A stretch of DNA of 64,000 nt from Viridilinea sp964592425 (GTDB lineage: Bacteria > Chloroflexota > Chloroflexia > Chloroflexales > Chloroflexaceae): assembly GCA_964592425.1 (NCBI GenBank), contig CAZQCG010000008.1, positions 1 through 64,000 on the forward strand. The letters run 5' to 3'. The stretch's first letter is position 1. Every line of letters begins with the position of its first letter. Shown piece by piece: positions 10,160-18,259 of this stretch. The notes beneath the pieces are model-generated. The model was not told the DNA's origin. It saw only the letters and a program-made list of their open reading frames with translations, and ran no database searches. The position numbers and the translations under genes are program-made.

Positions 10160-10296
10160 ATGAACGTGAGGAGGTGCCGCATACAACCATCGGTCTGGAG
10201 ACCTCCGTTGGAACTGTCGTCTGCTGAACAGCAGATCGTCAAGCGGATTAAGCAGGCGAAGTTGTTCATCTTTCTTCGTGAACATCGCCATAGTGC
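10160..10296 (+). pseudogene. Transposase N-terminal relic
   Basis: On the plus strand the frame starting at 10160 reads ELSSAEQQIVKRIKQAK followed by LFIFLREHRH. This resembles the N-terminus of IS5-like transposases found in Chloroflexota, in which a conserved lysine/arginine-rich helix is followed by a K-L-F-x-F-L-R-E stretch. Similarity stops near 10290, exactly where the CHAT-like fragment on the other strand stops. The rest of the transposase is missing. I infer that an insertion or deletion event here cut the neighbouring gene. The family call is from memory of the motif and is tentative. Confidence 0.4.
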
Positions 10297-10778
10297 CCCA
10301 GGTCGCTTGGATTGGCGAGCACCAGGAGTGTGCGTAGCAATGGGCGAGGCACAGGCATCATTGGGCGGGTATCGTTGCGCTCCAACGTGCGAACCAGCCG
10401 CGTTCGCGTATCGACCGCAAGTGGCGTACCTGTCAGTAGATCAAACAGGGTCTCCCAACGCAGGCCATGCAGATCTGTGGCCGTCGTGGCAAACCGCAGA
10501 CGCACACGAAGCGGCAGCGTTGCGCCATCAGCCAGGGCGCGCGTATCGAGCCGCGCCAGGGGCTGGCTGGCCGTCACTGCGTCGCCCTCGGCCACCAGGA
10601 TCTCGGCGATCGTGCCAGCTCGCTCGAAACTCACGGTTGCGTCGGCAACCAGCAGCATCTTGCCGTCGGCCACGAAGCCCGTCTCGGCGGCCTGGGCAGG
10701 GAGGGTCGGCGCCTCGGCGGGGGCGGTAGACGCGGCGCTGCAGCCAGCCAGGAGCCCGATCAGCGTCATGAGGATCAT
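10266..10778 (-). pseudogene. Chimera: truncated HlyD-type adaptor lipoprotein joined to CHAT fragment
   Basis: 170 residues. The N-terminal part is a lipoprotein signal (LIGLLAGCSAAS) followed by a membrane-fusion/biotinyl-like hairpin start (FERAGTIAEILVAEGDAVTA, then QPLARLD), typical of periplasmic adaptors of MacB-type ABC exporters. After about residue 85 the sequence changes to LPLRVRLRFATTATDLHG and WETLFD, then LVRTLERND, LLRTLLVLANPSD. That is the start of a CHAT (caspase-like peptidase) domain. The catalytic His/Cys part is missing. A normal adaptor would continue for about 300 more residues. This is most likely the product of a deletion that fused two unrelated genes. It follows the ATPase gene in the same operon. 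Confidence 0.65.
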
Positions 10779-10862
10779 GAGCCGTACCAGCGCGGTCCTT
10801 CTTTCTAAGACGCCCCGCGGGGGCGTGAGTACCAGGGAGGGTCGTATCTGAAAGGCACCGCG

Positions 10863-11591
10863 CTAGGCGACGATCTGCCCGTCGGCGACGGTGATGGCCC
10901 GGCCTGCGCGGCCAGCGAGGTCGTCGTCGTGGGTCACCATGACCACCGTCTTCCCCTGAGCTACCAGCTCCGTAAAGAGGCTGAAGATCGCGTCGGCGGT
11001 GCGGCTGTCGAGGTTGCCGGTCGGCTCGTCGGCCATGAGCAGGGGCGGGTCGTTGGCCAGGGCCCGGGCGATGGCGACGCGCTGCTGCTGCCCACCCGAG
11101 AGCGCTGTCGGCAGCTTGTCGGCCTGCTCGGCCATGTCCACGCGCACCAGCAACTCGCGCGCCCGCGCCAGCCGCTGCCGCTCCCCGCCCAGATCGCCGA
11201 AGTCCATCGGCAGCATCACATTCTCGGCCACAGTGAGGGTTGGCAGCAGCTGAAAGAACTGGAAGATGATCCCCAGGTGGCGGCCCCGCCACACGGCCAT
11301 GGCGTTCTCGTCCAGGCGGGTGAGACTGGTGCCGGCAACATGCACCTCGCCGCTGGAGGGCCGGTCGATGCCAGTGATCATGTTCATCAAGGTGGACTTG
11401 CCGCTGCCCGATTTGCCCACCACCGCCACAAACTCGCCACGGCCGACGGTCAGATCCACACCCCGCAGGGCCGTGTACGGCCCCGCCGCCGTCTCGTACT
11501 GCTTGACCACCGTGGTTAGGGCGATCATTGGCCCGTCGGTGCCGCCCCGGGTCTGGGGCGCCTTTACCTTGCCATTGAAACGTTTGAACAT
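10863..11591 (-). CDS. ABC transporter ATPase, LolD/MacB type
   Basis: 242 residues, the energising subunit of an ABC exporter of the MacB/LolCDE kind. Walker A GKSGSGKST lies at about 59-67, the Q-loop is in IIFQFFQLLPTLTVAENV, the signature is LSGGQQQRVAIARA, and Walker B is LLMADEPTGNLDS. The N-terminal 20 residues (MFKRFNGKVKAPQTRGGTDG) are an atypical extension, and an internal ATG at 11528 (MIALTTVVKQYE) may be the true start. It lies 26 bases downstream of the permease gene and upstream of the damaged adaptor gene, all on the minus strand. Transported substrate unknown. Confidence 0.93.
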   Translation of the reverse strand: MFKRFNGKVKAPQTRGGTDGPMIALTTVVKQYETAAGPYTALRGVDLTVGRGEFVAVVGKSGSGKSTLMNMITGIDRPSSGEVHVAGTSLTRLDENAMAVWRGRHLGIIFQFFQLLPTLTVAENVMLPMDFGDLGGERQRLARARELLVRVDMAEQADKLPTALSGGQQQRVAIARALANDPPLLMADEPTGNLDSRTADAIFSLFTELVAQGKTVVMVTHDDDLAGRAGRAITVADGQIVA

Positions 11592-11617
11592 CAGGGTGAA
11601 CGTTCTCCAATGATCAG

Positions 11618-14005
11618 CTATTCATACGCCAGCACTTCGCGGACGGTCAGGCGAACGGCGGCACGGGCCGGGAGCAGGCTGGCAATCACGGCGATCAGCA
11701 GAACGATCACCAGCCAGACTCCCACCGCCGGGAGGGAGTAGGTCCAGATCAGCGGCGCGTTGAGTAGCCCGATGCCGAAGACATAGCCCATTGCGTAGCT
11801 CAGCGGCAGCGAGAGCAGCGTGCCGAGCAGCCAGGCCAGGGCGGCGATGGTCAGCCCCTCGCTGAGCACGATCTGGCGCACGGCCGCGTCGGAGGCGCCC
11901 ACTGCCCGCATCACCCCGATCTCGCGCGTGCGCTCCAACACGTTGATGCTCATCGTCCCCGCGAGCCCCAGCCCGCCGACGACGCCGATCAGGGCGGCCA
12001 GGATGGCGAGCAGGACACTCAGCAAGTTGAAGCGCTCGGCCAGGATGGCACGGTCTTCGGATCGACTGTGGATGAGTCGCACGTCGTAGCCGTCAGCCTC
12101 GAGCCGACGCTCGAGGGCCTCGGCGGCGGCCTGGTGGCTCGCCGCGTCGTGGCTGACCGTCCCGACGCGCAGGGTGTCGGTACGACCCACACCCCCGGCG
12201 ACGCGGGTGTAGCCCTCGATCGTCACGTAGCCAAAGGCCGGGCTCGTGGGCGGCATCAACTCCTCAATCAAGCCCACCACTGTCCAGGGCAGATCCTCGT
12301 CACCAATTCGCAACGTGACGGTGTTGCCGACGCGTATCCCCGGCTCCTTGATGGTGAAGTTCGTGCTGAGCACGATCGCTCGCCTGTCGTCTGGCACAAG
12401 CCAGCGGCCCTCGGTCATCCGTGGGGCGAACATGGTCGTACCCGCGGGCATCGCGCGCAGGTTGACAACCTCGCCGGTTGTGCCGTCGGCGCGCACCGGG
12501 AAGGCCGCGTCGCGCAGCAGACTCTCCACGCTCGTCATGCCGGGAACCTCCAGCACAACGGGCGTGACGCCTTCGGCACGGTAGGGGCGGCTGAACTGCA
12601 CCTCGACGTCGTAGCGCTGCGCGGCGATGCTCGCATCCAGGGTTGTGAGGAGCGAGGCCCGCAGCGTCATCGCCGAGACGAAGACCGCGCCGCCGAGGGC
12701 GAGGGCCGCAAGGGTGCGGGCCAGGCGGCCCTTGTGGCGGAACGTGTTGCGCAGCGCCATACGGGTTGGGCGGCTTAGCCCGCGCAGCCGGGCAATCAGG
12801 CGATCGATCAGGGTCTCCCTGGTGGACGCCTGGCGCTGGCCCGCCAGGGCCTCGCGCGCCGGGCGGCGCACCACCGCGCGGATGGGGAAGGTTGCCGCGG
12901 CCAGGGGCACCACCAGCGCCGCGACCAGTTCGACCAGCAGCACCCCGGGCGGCAGCATGAAGCGGGTGATGTCGACGTTGAACTCGCCCCCGATGAAGCG
13001 GGCCAGCCCAACTGCGCCGACAGCGCTCAGCGGCACGGCGAGCACCAGGGCCAGCAGCCCGAACGCGGCCGCCAGCGCGTAGTACAGCCCCGCGATCTGG
13101 TCGGCCCGCGCCCCGATCGCCTTCATCACGCCGATCTGGCGCGTCTGCTGGGTGAGGATGGCGCTGATCGTGTTGATGATCAGGAAGGTGCTGATCACCA
13201 GGGCCAGCGCGCCGATCAGCGCCATGATCGCCAGGACGGTCGGCAGGATCGACTCGACCGGGTGCTGGAGTGGCGGGGAGGGGACGTCGGTGCTCAGCAC
13301 CTCGCGCCCGCTCCGCTCGATCAGGCGCTCCACCGCGGCGGCCACAACGCGGATATGGGCCTCGTCGACGCGATCGCCCGCAACCACAATCGCCAGCTGA
13401 TTGTAGCCCTCGGGTCCGCCCAGCCAGGTCAGCGTATCGGCGGTAATGTAGCCGAAGACCTGGCCCGAGATGACCGCGGGCGGCAGGCTCAGATCGTGGG
13501 TCAGGCCGGCGACGGGGAGCGCGCGGGCGCTCTGGCCGGCCAGGGCGATGGTGAGGGGCGCGCCGAGGCTGCCGCCGGACTTGCGCAGCGAGGCGCGCTC
13601 GATCAGCACCGCGTGGTCAGGCGGGGGCCAGGCGCCAGCCTCGGGCTGGACCATGCCAACCGTGGTGACGCCGTCGTCGGGGAGCACGTAGAGGACGGCG
13701 TCCTGCCACGCGTCGGGGCCGATCTGGATGCGGGCGGCGATGGCGCGACGCCCCTGGGCCGCGGCGACGCCAGGCACGCCGCGTGCGGCCTCGACCAGTT
13801 CCTCGTCGAAGGGCGCAGTGACGAGGAAGGCGCTGGCCGGGTTGGTGGCCAGGAAGCTCGCGTGCAACTCCTGCTGGATCACGGTGCGGGCGGCCATGAT
13901 GGTGCCGAAGGCGAAGACGCCGACGGCGATCGAGAGCACCACCAGGGCGGTGCGGGTGCGGTAGTGGGCCAGGTCACGGACAACTTTCTTCCAGCGCGGG
14001 CGCAT
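11618..14005 (-). CDS. FtsX/MacB-like ABC transporter permease
   Basis: 795 residues with two FtsX modules: N-terminal membrane segment at about 20-40, an extracytoplasmic MacB-core-like domain, three membrane segments near 260-380, a second N-terminal-like segment near 420-440, a second outside domain, and three segments near 660-785. This double layout is the usual one for single-gene permeases that work with one LolD-like ATPase. The ATPase gene follows directly. The protein should act in the cytoplasmic membrane and push a substrate or lipoprotein outward rather than form a channel. A partner adaptor was probably encoded by the truncated gene at the operon end. Confidence 0.9.
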   Translation of the reverse strand: MRPRWKKVVRDLAHYRTRTALVVLSIAVGVFAFGTIMAARTVIQQELHASFLATNPASAFLVTAPFDEELVEAARGVPGVAAAQGRRAIAARIQIGPDAWQDAVLYVLPDDGVTTVGMVQPEAGAWPPPDHAVLIERASLRKSGGSLGAPLTIALAGQSARALPVAGLTHDLSLPPAVISGQVFGYITADTLTWLGGPEGYNQLAIVVAGDRVDEAHIRVVAAAVERLIERSGREVLSTDVPSPPLQHPVESILPTVLAIMALIGALALVISTFLIINTISAILTQQTRQIGVMKAIGARADQIAGLYYALAAAFGLLALVLAVPLSAVGAVGLARFIGGEFNVDITRFMLPPGVLLVELVAALVVPLAAATFPIRAVVRRPAREALAGQRQASTRETLIDRLIARLRGLSRPTRMALRNTFRHKGRLARTLAALALGGAVFVSAMTLRASLLTTLDASIAAQRYDVEVQFSRPYRAEGVTPVVLEVPGMTSVESLLRDAAFPVRADGTTGEVVNLRAMPAGTTMFAPRMTEGRWLVPDDRRAIVLSTNFTIKEPGIRVGNTVTLRIGDEDLPWTVVGLIEELMPPTSPAFGYVTIEGYTRVAGGVGRTDTLRVGTVSHDAASHQAAAEALERRLEADGYDVRLIHSRSEDRAILAERFNLLSVLLAILAALIGVVGGLGLAGTMSINVLERTREIGVMRAVGASDAAVRQIVLSEGLTIAALAWLLGTLLSLPLSYAMGYVFGIGLLNAPLIWTYSLPAVGVWLVIVLLIAVIASLLPARAAVRLTVREVLAYE

Positions 14006-14288
14006 AGGGCGATCCTCTGATGCCTGGAGGCATCGTTGATTGACTGGTTAAGCAAGATTCTTCGCGGGCTCAACCTGGCGATGGATGGCTGGCCCGACCT
14101 GATGGCGGTGAGGCGTAGCGACTGCTACGCGGTCGACGCGCGCCGGGCGGGCGAGTTTGTCCGGCCCCGGTTCCGCCCGCGGCGCCGCCTGGCCCACCAA
14201 GAGGTAGAGCCCGGTGAGGGCGAAGCCAGCGTCATATAGGTGTATGCTCCTTGCTACAGGTTGGTGAGACGGTGGGCCTGGCCTCGGC

Positions 14289-14561
14289 TCAAGCGTCAGG
14301 ACGCAGGGTGCGGTAGCCGGTCAACAGGACGGCGACCGTGACCACCCCGGCGGCACCGAAGGCGGGGATCGCCGTCAACAGGGCCGAGCGCGGGGGCAGG
14401 TTCAGGGGCTCGAAGGCGATGAGTTCGGGCCAGATGGCGAGGGGCGTGAGCTGGCTGATAACGACGGCCGCCGCGCTGAGGAAGGCGGCGCCGATCCCGA
14501 GGCGCAGCCAATCGGCGCGGTCGGGCGTCTGGACGGTGGACGGAGACTGCTGGGCGATCAT
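14289..14561 (-). CDS. Small two-helix membrane protein
   Basis: 90 residues with two predicted membrane helices, about 22-42 (IGAAFLSAAAVVISQLTPLA) and 60-83. The ATG at 14561 follows GGAGCACC. I do not recognise the family with certainty; the shape resembles DUF6069-type small membrane proteins. It is on the same strand as the ABC permease, 283 bases upstream of it, and could be its first gene. No catalytic residues are visible. Confidence 0.6.
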   Translation of the reverse strand: MIAQQSPSTVQTPDRADWLRLGIGAAFLSAAAVVISQLTPLAIWPELIAFEPLNLPPRSALLTAIPAFGAAGVVTVAVLLTGYRTLRPDA

Positions 14562-14748
14562 CAGGTGCTCCTGGAGCTGTATGCCGGCTGAAGCGTGCGG
14601 AGCGGTGCGGGAAACGTCGTCTGCCTCACCATGCTCGCGGTGTGTCCGGCCAATACATGTAGCGTAGCACCCGGCGGCGCTGCCGTCGTGGACTCAGGTC
14701 GGATTTCGCTCTCAGCCGCTCTGCGCCCGCTCCTCCAGGCCGGCCTGG

Positions 14749-14990
14749 TCAGGATGCCGATAGTAACGCCGCCCAACCGCGATCGCCCTTTTCGTGGCCG
14801 AGCCGCCGCGCCAGGGCCAGGCTCGCCTCCAGCAGCCGCGCTGCCAGCTCGTAGTCGCCCTGGTCGTGGGCCTGCAAGCCGAGCATCCCGGCCACTTTCC
14901 CGCCGTGCAGCTCCGGACGCTCGTGCTTGCCAGGCTCCAGCAAGCCGAGCAAGCCCTGGAGGCACAGGAGCACCCGCCGCTGGCCGCCGT
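14749..14990 (-). pseudogene. TPR-repeat protein relic
   Basis: The minus-strand frame contains MLGLQAHDQGDYELAARL followed by LEASLALARRLGHEKG. This is a normal tetratricopeptide repeat of the kind found at the C-terminus of large SARP/LuxR ATPase regulators (MalT/AfsR style). The rest of the frame is short and has no start or domain partner. I read it as a fragment of a decayed gene, not a functional one. Confidence 0.45.
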
Positions 14991-15290
14991 GGGCCAGGGC
15001 GGTGATGCGTTTCTCTGATCCGAGAGATCCGCGTGGGCCTATGGTTTTGTTGCACCTTGGATCGTGATAAACACATCAGATCGGTAGCATGTGCAGATAC
15101 TGGAGGATTCAAAGATTGACATGCTACGTCATCTTGTTGTTTTTGTGTAGAAATGAGCTGGCCTTGACTTTGGATAGTGGATATGTTACGGTATACCTGT
15201 TCATGTGTATGCTTGCATAGGGGAAATACGTACAAACTTGTATGAGCGCTGTCATGGGTGATGGTGTGACCTGCTGGCAACGGGTGTGCA

Positions 15291-15337
15291 TTTGTGTATC
15301 TTTGTGTATCTTTGTGTGTCTTTGTGTGTCTTTGTGG
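15291..15337 (+). repeat. TTTGTGTATC-type decamer repeat
   Basis: Nearly five head-to-tail copies of a 10-base unit. The first two copies are TTTGTGTATC, the next two are TTTGTGTGTC, and the last is partial. It lies 160 bases before the peptidase start. Such a tract can change copy number by slippage. Confidence 0.8.
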
Positions 15338-15498
15338 TATGGCTTCCGTCCTTCCTGGTGTTGATCGTTGCCAACAGCGCTTTTGCCTCAGTGCGTCTGG
15401 TTCTTTCGCCATGCCGCGATCACGACGATCAGCCGGAAGACGTATCTCCCGAGGTTGATCGTCGTTGGTGTGTGTGCACTATCGGTTCAGGTGGCGTG

Positions 15499-16701
15499 AT
15501 GCGTGTGTGCGTGGTTGTGAGTATCCTGCTTTCGTTCCTGGTTGGGTGTACGTCCATGGACGTTCCTGCGGTGCCGCTGCCCACGGCGGTTCCGAGCCCG
15601 GTGCCGGATCCACGAGGCGCTGCGGTGCTGGCCACGATGGAGCGCTACGAAGATCTCTTTGCCCAGGGTAGCACCGGTCGTGCGGAGGATCTGGCGACGA
15701 TCACGACGAGCCTGCCGCTGCAACGCTACTATCGTGAGCGGCTGCGTTTTGCCCCACCGCCGGAAGCGTATGAGCGGATGGCGTATCGGGTAGTGCAGAT
15801 CTGGGATCGCCCGCATGGGCTGATCGAGGTCGAATTCCTGCGCAGTGACCAGCGCCATCTGCGCCTGTTCTTTCGTGCCAGCGATCAGGGTTGGTTGATC
15901 AGCGAGCCAACCGCGGACGAGCTCGGTACGCAGGTGTGGTATCCCACCCTGCACCTGGCGCTTGCGAGTTACCCCTGGGTCGAGACGACCGAGATGATCA
16001 CGGTACTGGCCGAGGAGGCCTATGCGCAGGTTGCTCAGTTCTTTGGCCCGCTGCCTGCCGATCCGCCTGCGTTGATCCTGCTGCCAGCATTTGGGATGGT
16101 GCCCGGTCTGGGGGTTGGGACACTGGCTCTCTACCGGGATGGGCGCGAGCCAACCTTGCTCGTCTCCGTGCCGGGAGCGGTGAACTTCCCCGCCTATGAG
16201 TCTGCAGACGGTTGGCAGACGGTGGTGCGCGAGGTGATTGCGCATGAATTAACGCACTGGGCGCATGACACGCTGCCCGGGATCCCACAACTGGATCGCG
16301 TGCCAGAGTGGTTCAGTGAGGGCCTGGCTGAGTATGTGGCGGCCCCGCTGCGGGTCACGCGGGCACGGGAGTTACGGGACGCTGGGGCGTGGTTGCCGCT
16401 CGTCGCCCCTGATCGGCGTGATCTCTTGCGGATGGAGGAATTGTCCGGCCCTGATCGGGGGGCCGCGTATGTGCAAGCACAATTTCTGGTGGCCTATCTG
16501 GCCCGGACGGATCTCCAGGATGCCTGGGACGTGATCACAGTCTATATGGAGACGCCTGGAGTTGGGGCGGAGCGGCTGGATCAGGCGCTGCGAACCGCGC
16601 TGGACATGGACCGGGAAACCTTTGCGGCTGCGTGGGAGGCCTGGGTGGTCGAACAACTGGCTTCTCCGGCGGTACCAGGAGGTTCGGTGTTACGACCTTG
16701 A
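15499..16701 (+). CDS. Secreted/lipoprotein metallopeptidase (gluzincin, peptidase MA-like)
   Basis: 400 residues from the ATG at 15499. The N-terminus is a lipoprotein signal (MRVCVVVSILLSFLVGCTS, Cys at 17), which decides the start; the frame is open further upstream but runs through repeat DNA. The zinc site is HELTHW at 249-254 with the third ligand likely in WFSEGLAEYVA, the gluzincin arrangement of peptidase MA-like proteins. The region before it has an NTF2/scaffold-like character. It should be anchored to the outer face of the membrane. The substrate is unknown. No operon partner is intact downstream. Confidence 0.82.
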   Translation: MRVCVVVSILLSFLVGCTSMDVPAVPLPTAVPSPVPDPRGAAVLATMERYEDLFAQGSTGRAEDLATITTSLPLQRYYRERLRFAPPPEAYERMAYRVVQIWDRPHGLIEVEFLRSDQRHLRLFFRASDQGWLISEPTADELGTQVWYPTLHLALASYPWVETTEMITVLAEEAYAQVAQFFGPLPADPPALILLPAFGMVPGLGVGTLALYRDGREPTLLVSVPGAVNFPAYESADGWQTVVREVIAHELTHWAHDTLPGIPQLDRVPEWFSEGLAEYVAAPLRVTRARELRDAGAWLPLVAPDRRDLLRMEELSGPDRGAAYVQAQFLVAYLARTDLQDAWDVITVYMETPGVGAERLDQALRTALDMDRETFAAAWEAWVVEQLASPAVPGGSVLRP

Positions 16702-16769
16702 TGGCATGGGAGCGTTGGTGGTAATCGTTGGTGGTGGGCATCTGTTTTCTGCATATCAGGAGGTTTCTT

Positions 16770-17259
16770 GTGCACAGCTTGCGAATGATTCAGGCCTTCT
16801 CCTCTCGATGTTGTTGGCACTTGTTGTCATGATGAGCGTGAGTCTGGCCGTTCCCTCCGCTGCAACGGCAGCGGAGAATCCCTCGCAGACCGATGAGTAT
16901 CCGCCTGTTGATCGGCGTGTTCGCCGTTGTCAGTGTGGCTGGTAATCGGATCATTCCCACGGTGCGGATCGAGCTGGTTCCGCGACCGGGGGACGTATGC
17001 CCCCCAGATCCTGGCGCTCTGCCTGGTTGGCCCTGCCGCGTTGCCCTTGCTCATCGCTGCCGATCTGATTGCCCGCTGGTTCACGATGCGGCGCCATCAG
17101 CCGCTCGGCTATCTGTTCAACTTCAGCCAGGTGGCTACCTCCGGTGTGGTCACCCTCGCGCTGATTCAGGTCACAACTGGAGGTGATCTCCAGACCCTTG
17201 GGCGCTTTCCCAGCGGCACCGTGGCTGCCTTCGTGCTGCTGCTTGGCTCCCACAGCTGA
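16770..17259 (+). pseudogene. Frameshifted membrane-sensor (MASE-like) gene
   Basis: A GTG at 16770 has a good ribosome site (AGGAGGTTTCTT) but the frame soon stops. Overlapping frames then carry pieces of one hydrophobic protein: a signal-like MLLALVVMMSVSLAVPSA near 16808, and later PQILALCLVGPAALPLLI and YLFNFSQVATSGVVTLALIQ up to 17259. This resembles the N-terminal membrane sensor part seen before HD-GYP or GGDEF modules in Chloroflexota. At least two frame changes are needed to join the pieces. No catalytic module follows. I call it a decayed gene. Confidence 0.45.
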
Positions 17260-17282
17260 GCGTCGTCAATCATGCGCTCCTC

Positions 17283-17750
17283 GTGGCCGTTGGGAGTCGC
17301 ACGCCGGTGTGGACGATCCCCGCCCAGGTGTTGGTGAGCGATGGCGTTGCCTGGCGTTCGGCCGTGCAGGTGGCGGCGGCGCGGGACATCCCGGTGCTGG
17401 TGGTGACCCTGTCGCTGAGTGTGGCCGTGAGCTTGCGGCGCGAGGGGGTTGGGGTGGTGATTGAGCCGGAACCGCTGACCTTGGCGACGGCGATAGCCCG
17501 TCTGGTACAAGGAGAGTCGTATGGCGACCCGCGGATTGATGCCACGCTGACCGATCTGCAACTCTCGCCGGGTGAGCGGCAGGTGTTACCCTTCGTGCTC
17601 CGGGAGGTAAGCACCGAGCAGATCGCGGAAACGCTGGCGCTCTCCGAGTCGGCCGTGCGCAAGGTGCGGAACCGGATCATGGATCGGCTGCTGGTGCAGC
17701 ATCTGCATGAACTGCGTGAGCTGCTTGATGAGCATGAACTGCAGGGCTGA
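17283..17750 (+). CDS. LuxR-type helix-turn-helix protein, N-terminus damaged
   Basis: 155 residues from a GTG. The C-terminus is a clear LuxR/NarL-type DNA-binding domain at about 92-150 (LSPGERQVLPFVLREVST, then AETLALSESAVRKVRNRI). The N-terminal part looks like the second half of a receiver (VLVSDGVAWRSAVQ ... IPVLVVTLSLS). The same frame is open upstream (LSVVNHALLVAVG), so the protein once began earlier, perhaps continuous with the broken gene before it. The stop lies inside the first copy of a heptamer repeat. It may still be expressed as a DNA-binding protein, or be a relic. Confidence 0.5.
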   Translation: MAVGSRTPVWTIPAQVLVSDGVAWRSAVQVAAARDIPVLVVTLSLSVAVSLRREGVGVVIEPEPLTLATAIARLVQGESYGDPRIDATLTDLQLSPGERQVLPFVLREVSTEQIAETLALSESAVRKVRNRIMDRLLVQHLHELRELLDEHELQG

Positions 17751-17842
17751 GGGCTGAGGGCTGAGGGCTGAAGGCTTCTGAGGGCTGAGGGCTGAGGGCT
17801 GAGGGCTGAGGGCTGAGGGCTGAGGGCTGAGGGCTGAGGGCT
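17743..17842. repeat. GGGCTGA heptamer tandem repeat
   Basis: About 14 copies of GGGCTGA head to tail over 100 bases, with one irregular unit (AAGGCTTCTG) after the fourth. It begins at the very end of the helix-turn-helix gene and supplies its stop codon. Reading it in any frame gives repeating short peptides with regular stops, so it is not coding downstream. Confidence 0.9.
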
Positions 17843-18192
17843 GGTGGGTGACGCAGGGAGCCTGCGCTGTCCAGCGACGGTGTGCGCTGCCGTGCGGCGG
17901 CATGCCCGATCATGAGTCGGCTCCCGTGCCCCGGCGCACGCTGGGCAGCGCCTGCGGCCGTGGAGCCTGCGCAGCATGGTCGTGCGCCACCGAGCAACCC
18001 TTCCCGCTGGCCTTACATGGTGGAGGGTGGCCTGGATCAGGCGCAGGAGGCAGCCGTGGTGGTGCGATGCTGGCCTGACCGGATCAACGTGCCACCGCGC
18101 GATCTTGGCCAGCCCATGGCCCGCCCGGCAGTCACGGCGGACGCGGTCTGCCAGCCGCCGGTCCGATGCCTGCTTCGCTGGTGATCGATAGG
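17843..18192. other. Intergenic stretch after the heptamer repeat
   Basis: About 350 GC-rich bases in which I see no supported gene. Short open frames exist on both strands but have no domain features or ribosome sites. Confidence 0.4.
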
Positions 18193-18197
18193 ATCGC

Positions 18198-18242
18198 TTG
18201 ACAAACTAACACTATTAGTCTATAGTCTAGTTATACTAGTTT
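18198..18242 (+). promoter_or_regulatory. Sigma70-type promoter with overlapping 40-bp operator dyad
   Basis: TTGACA at 18198-18203 and TATAGT at 18221-18226 are spaced by exactly 17 bases. The segment 18203-18242 is an imperfect dyad: half-sites AAACTA...TAGTTT at the ends and a CTATAG centre, 14 of 20 positions symmetrical, centred on the -10 box. The gene order (hydrolase, then TetR) suggests that the TetR product binds here and represses its own operon. The DNA is strikingly AT-rich against its surroundings. Confidence 0.75.
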
Positions 18243-18259
18243 TACCCCGGAGGCTCTCG

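Larger units (their letters stand above)
14562..15498. other. Intergenic region with one gene relic and a decamer repeat
   Basis: This 0.9 kb gap separates the minus-strand export operon from a plus-strand peptidase. It holds a TPR-like relic (14749-14990) and a short decamer repeat (15291-15337). The part from 15010 to 15290 is clearly more AT-rich than the surroundings. TTGACA (15116-15121) and TTGACT (15164-15169) occur there but without well spaced -10 boxes. Confidence 0.45.

Noticed and set aside
14113..14130. Perfect hairpin GCGTAGC-GACT-GCTACGC
   Set aside because: Only 7 bp, no T-run on either strand and no repeated copy; likely chance or a weak palindrome.
15116..15192. Candidate promoters TTGACA and TTGACT before the metallopeptidase
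   Set aside because: No -10 box lies at 16-18 bases from either, and the gene starts 300 bases later.
17743..17842. CRISPR-like array
   Set aside because: The units are only 7 bases and have no spacers; this is a simple tandem repeat. No other array-like pattern was found in the window.
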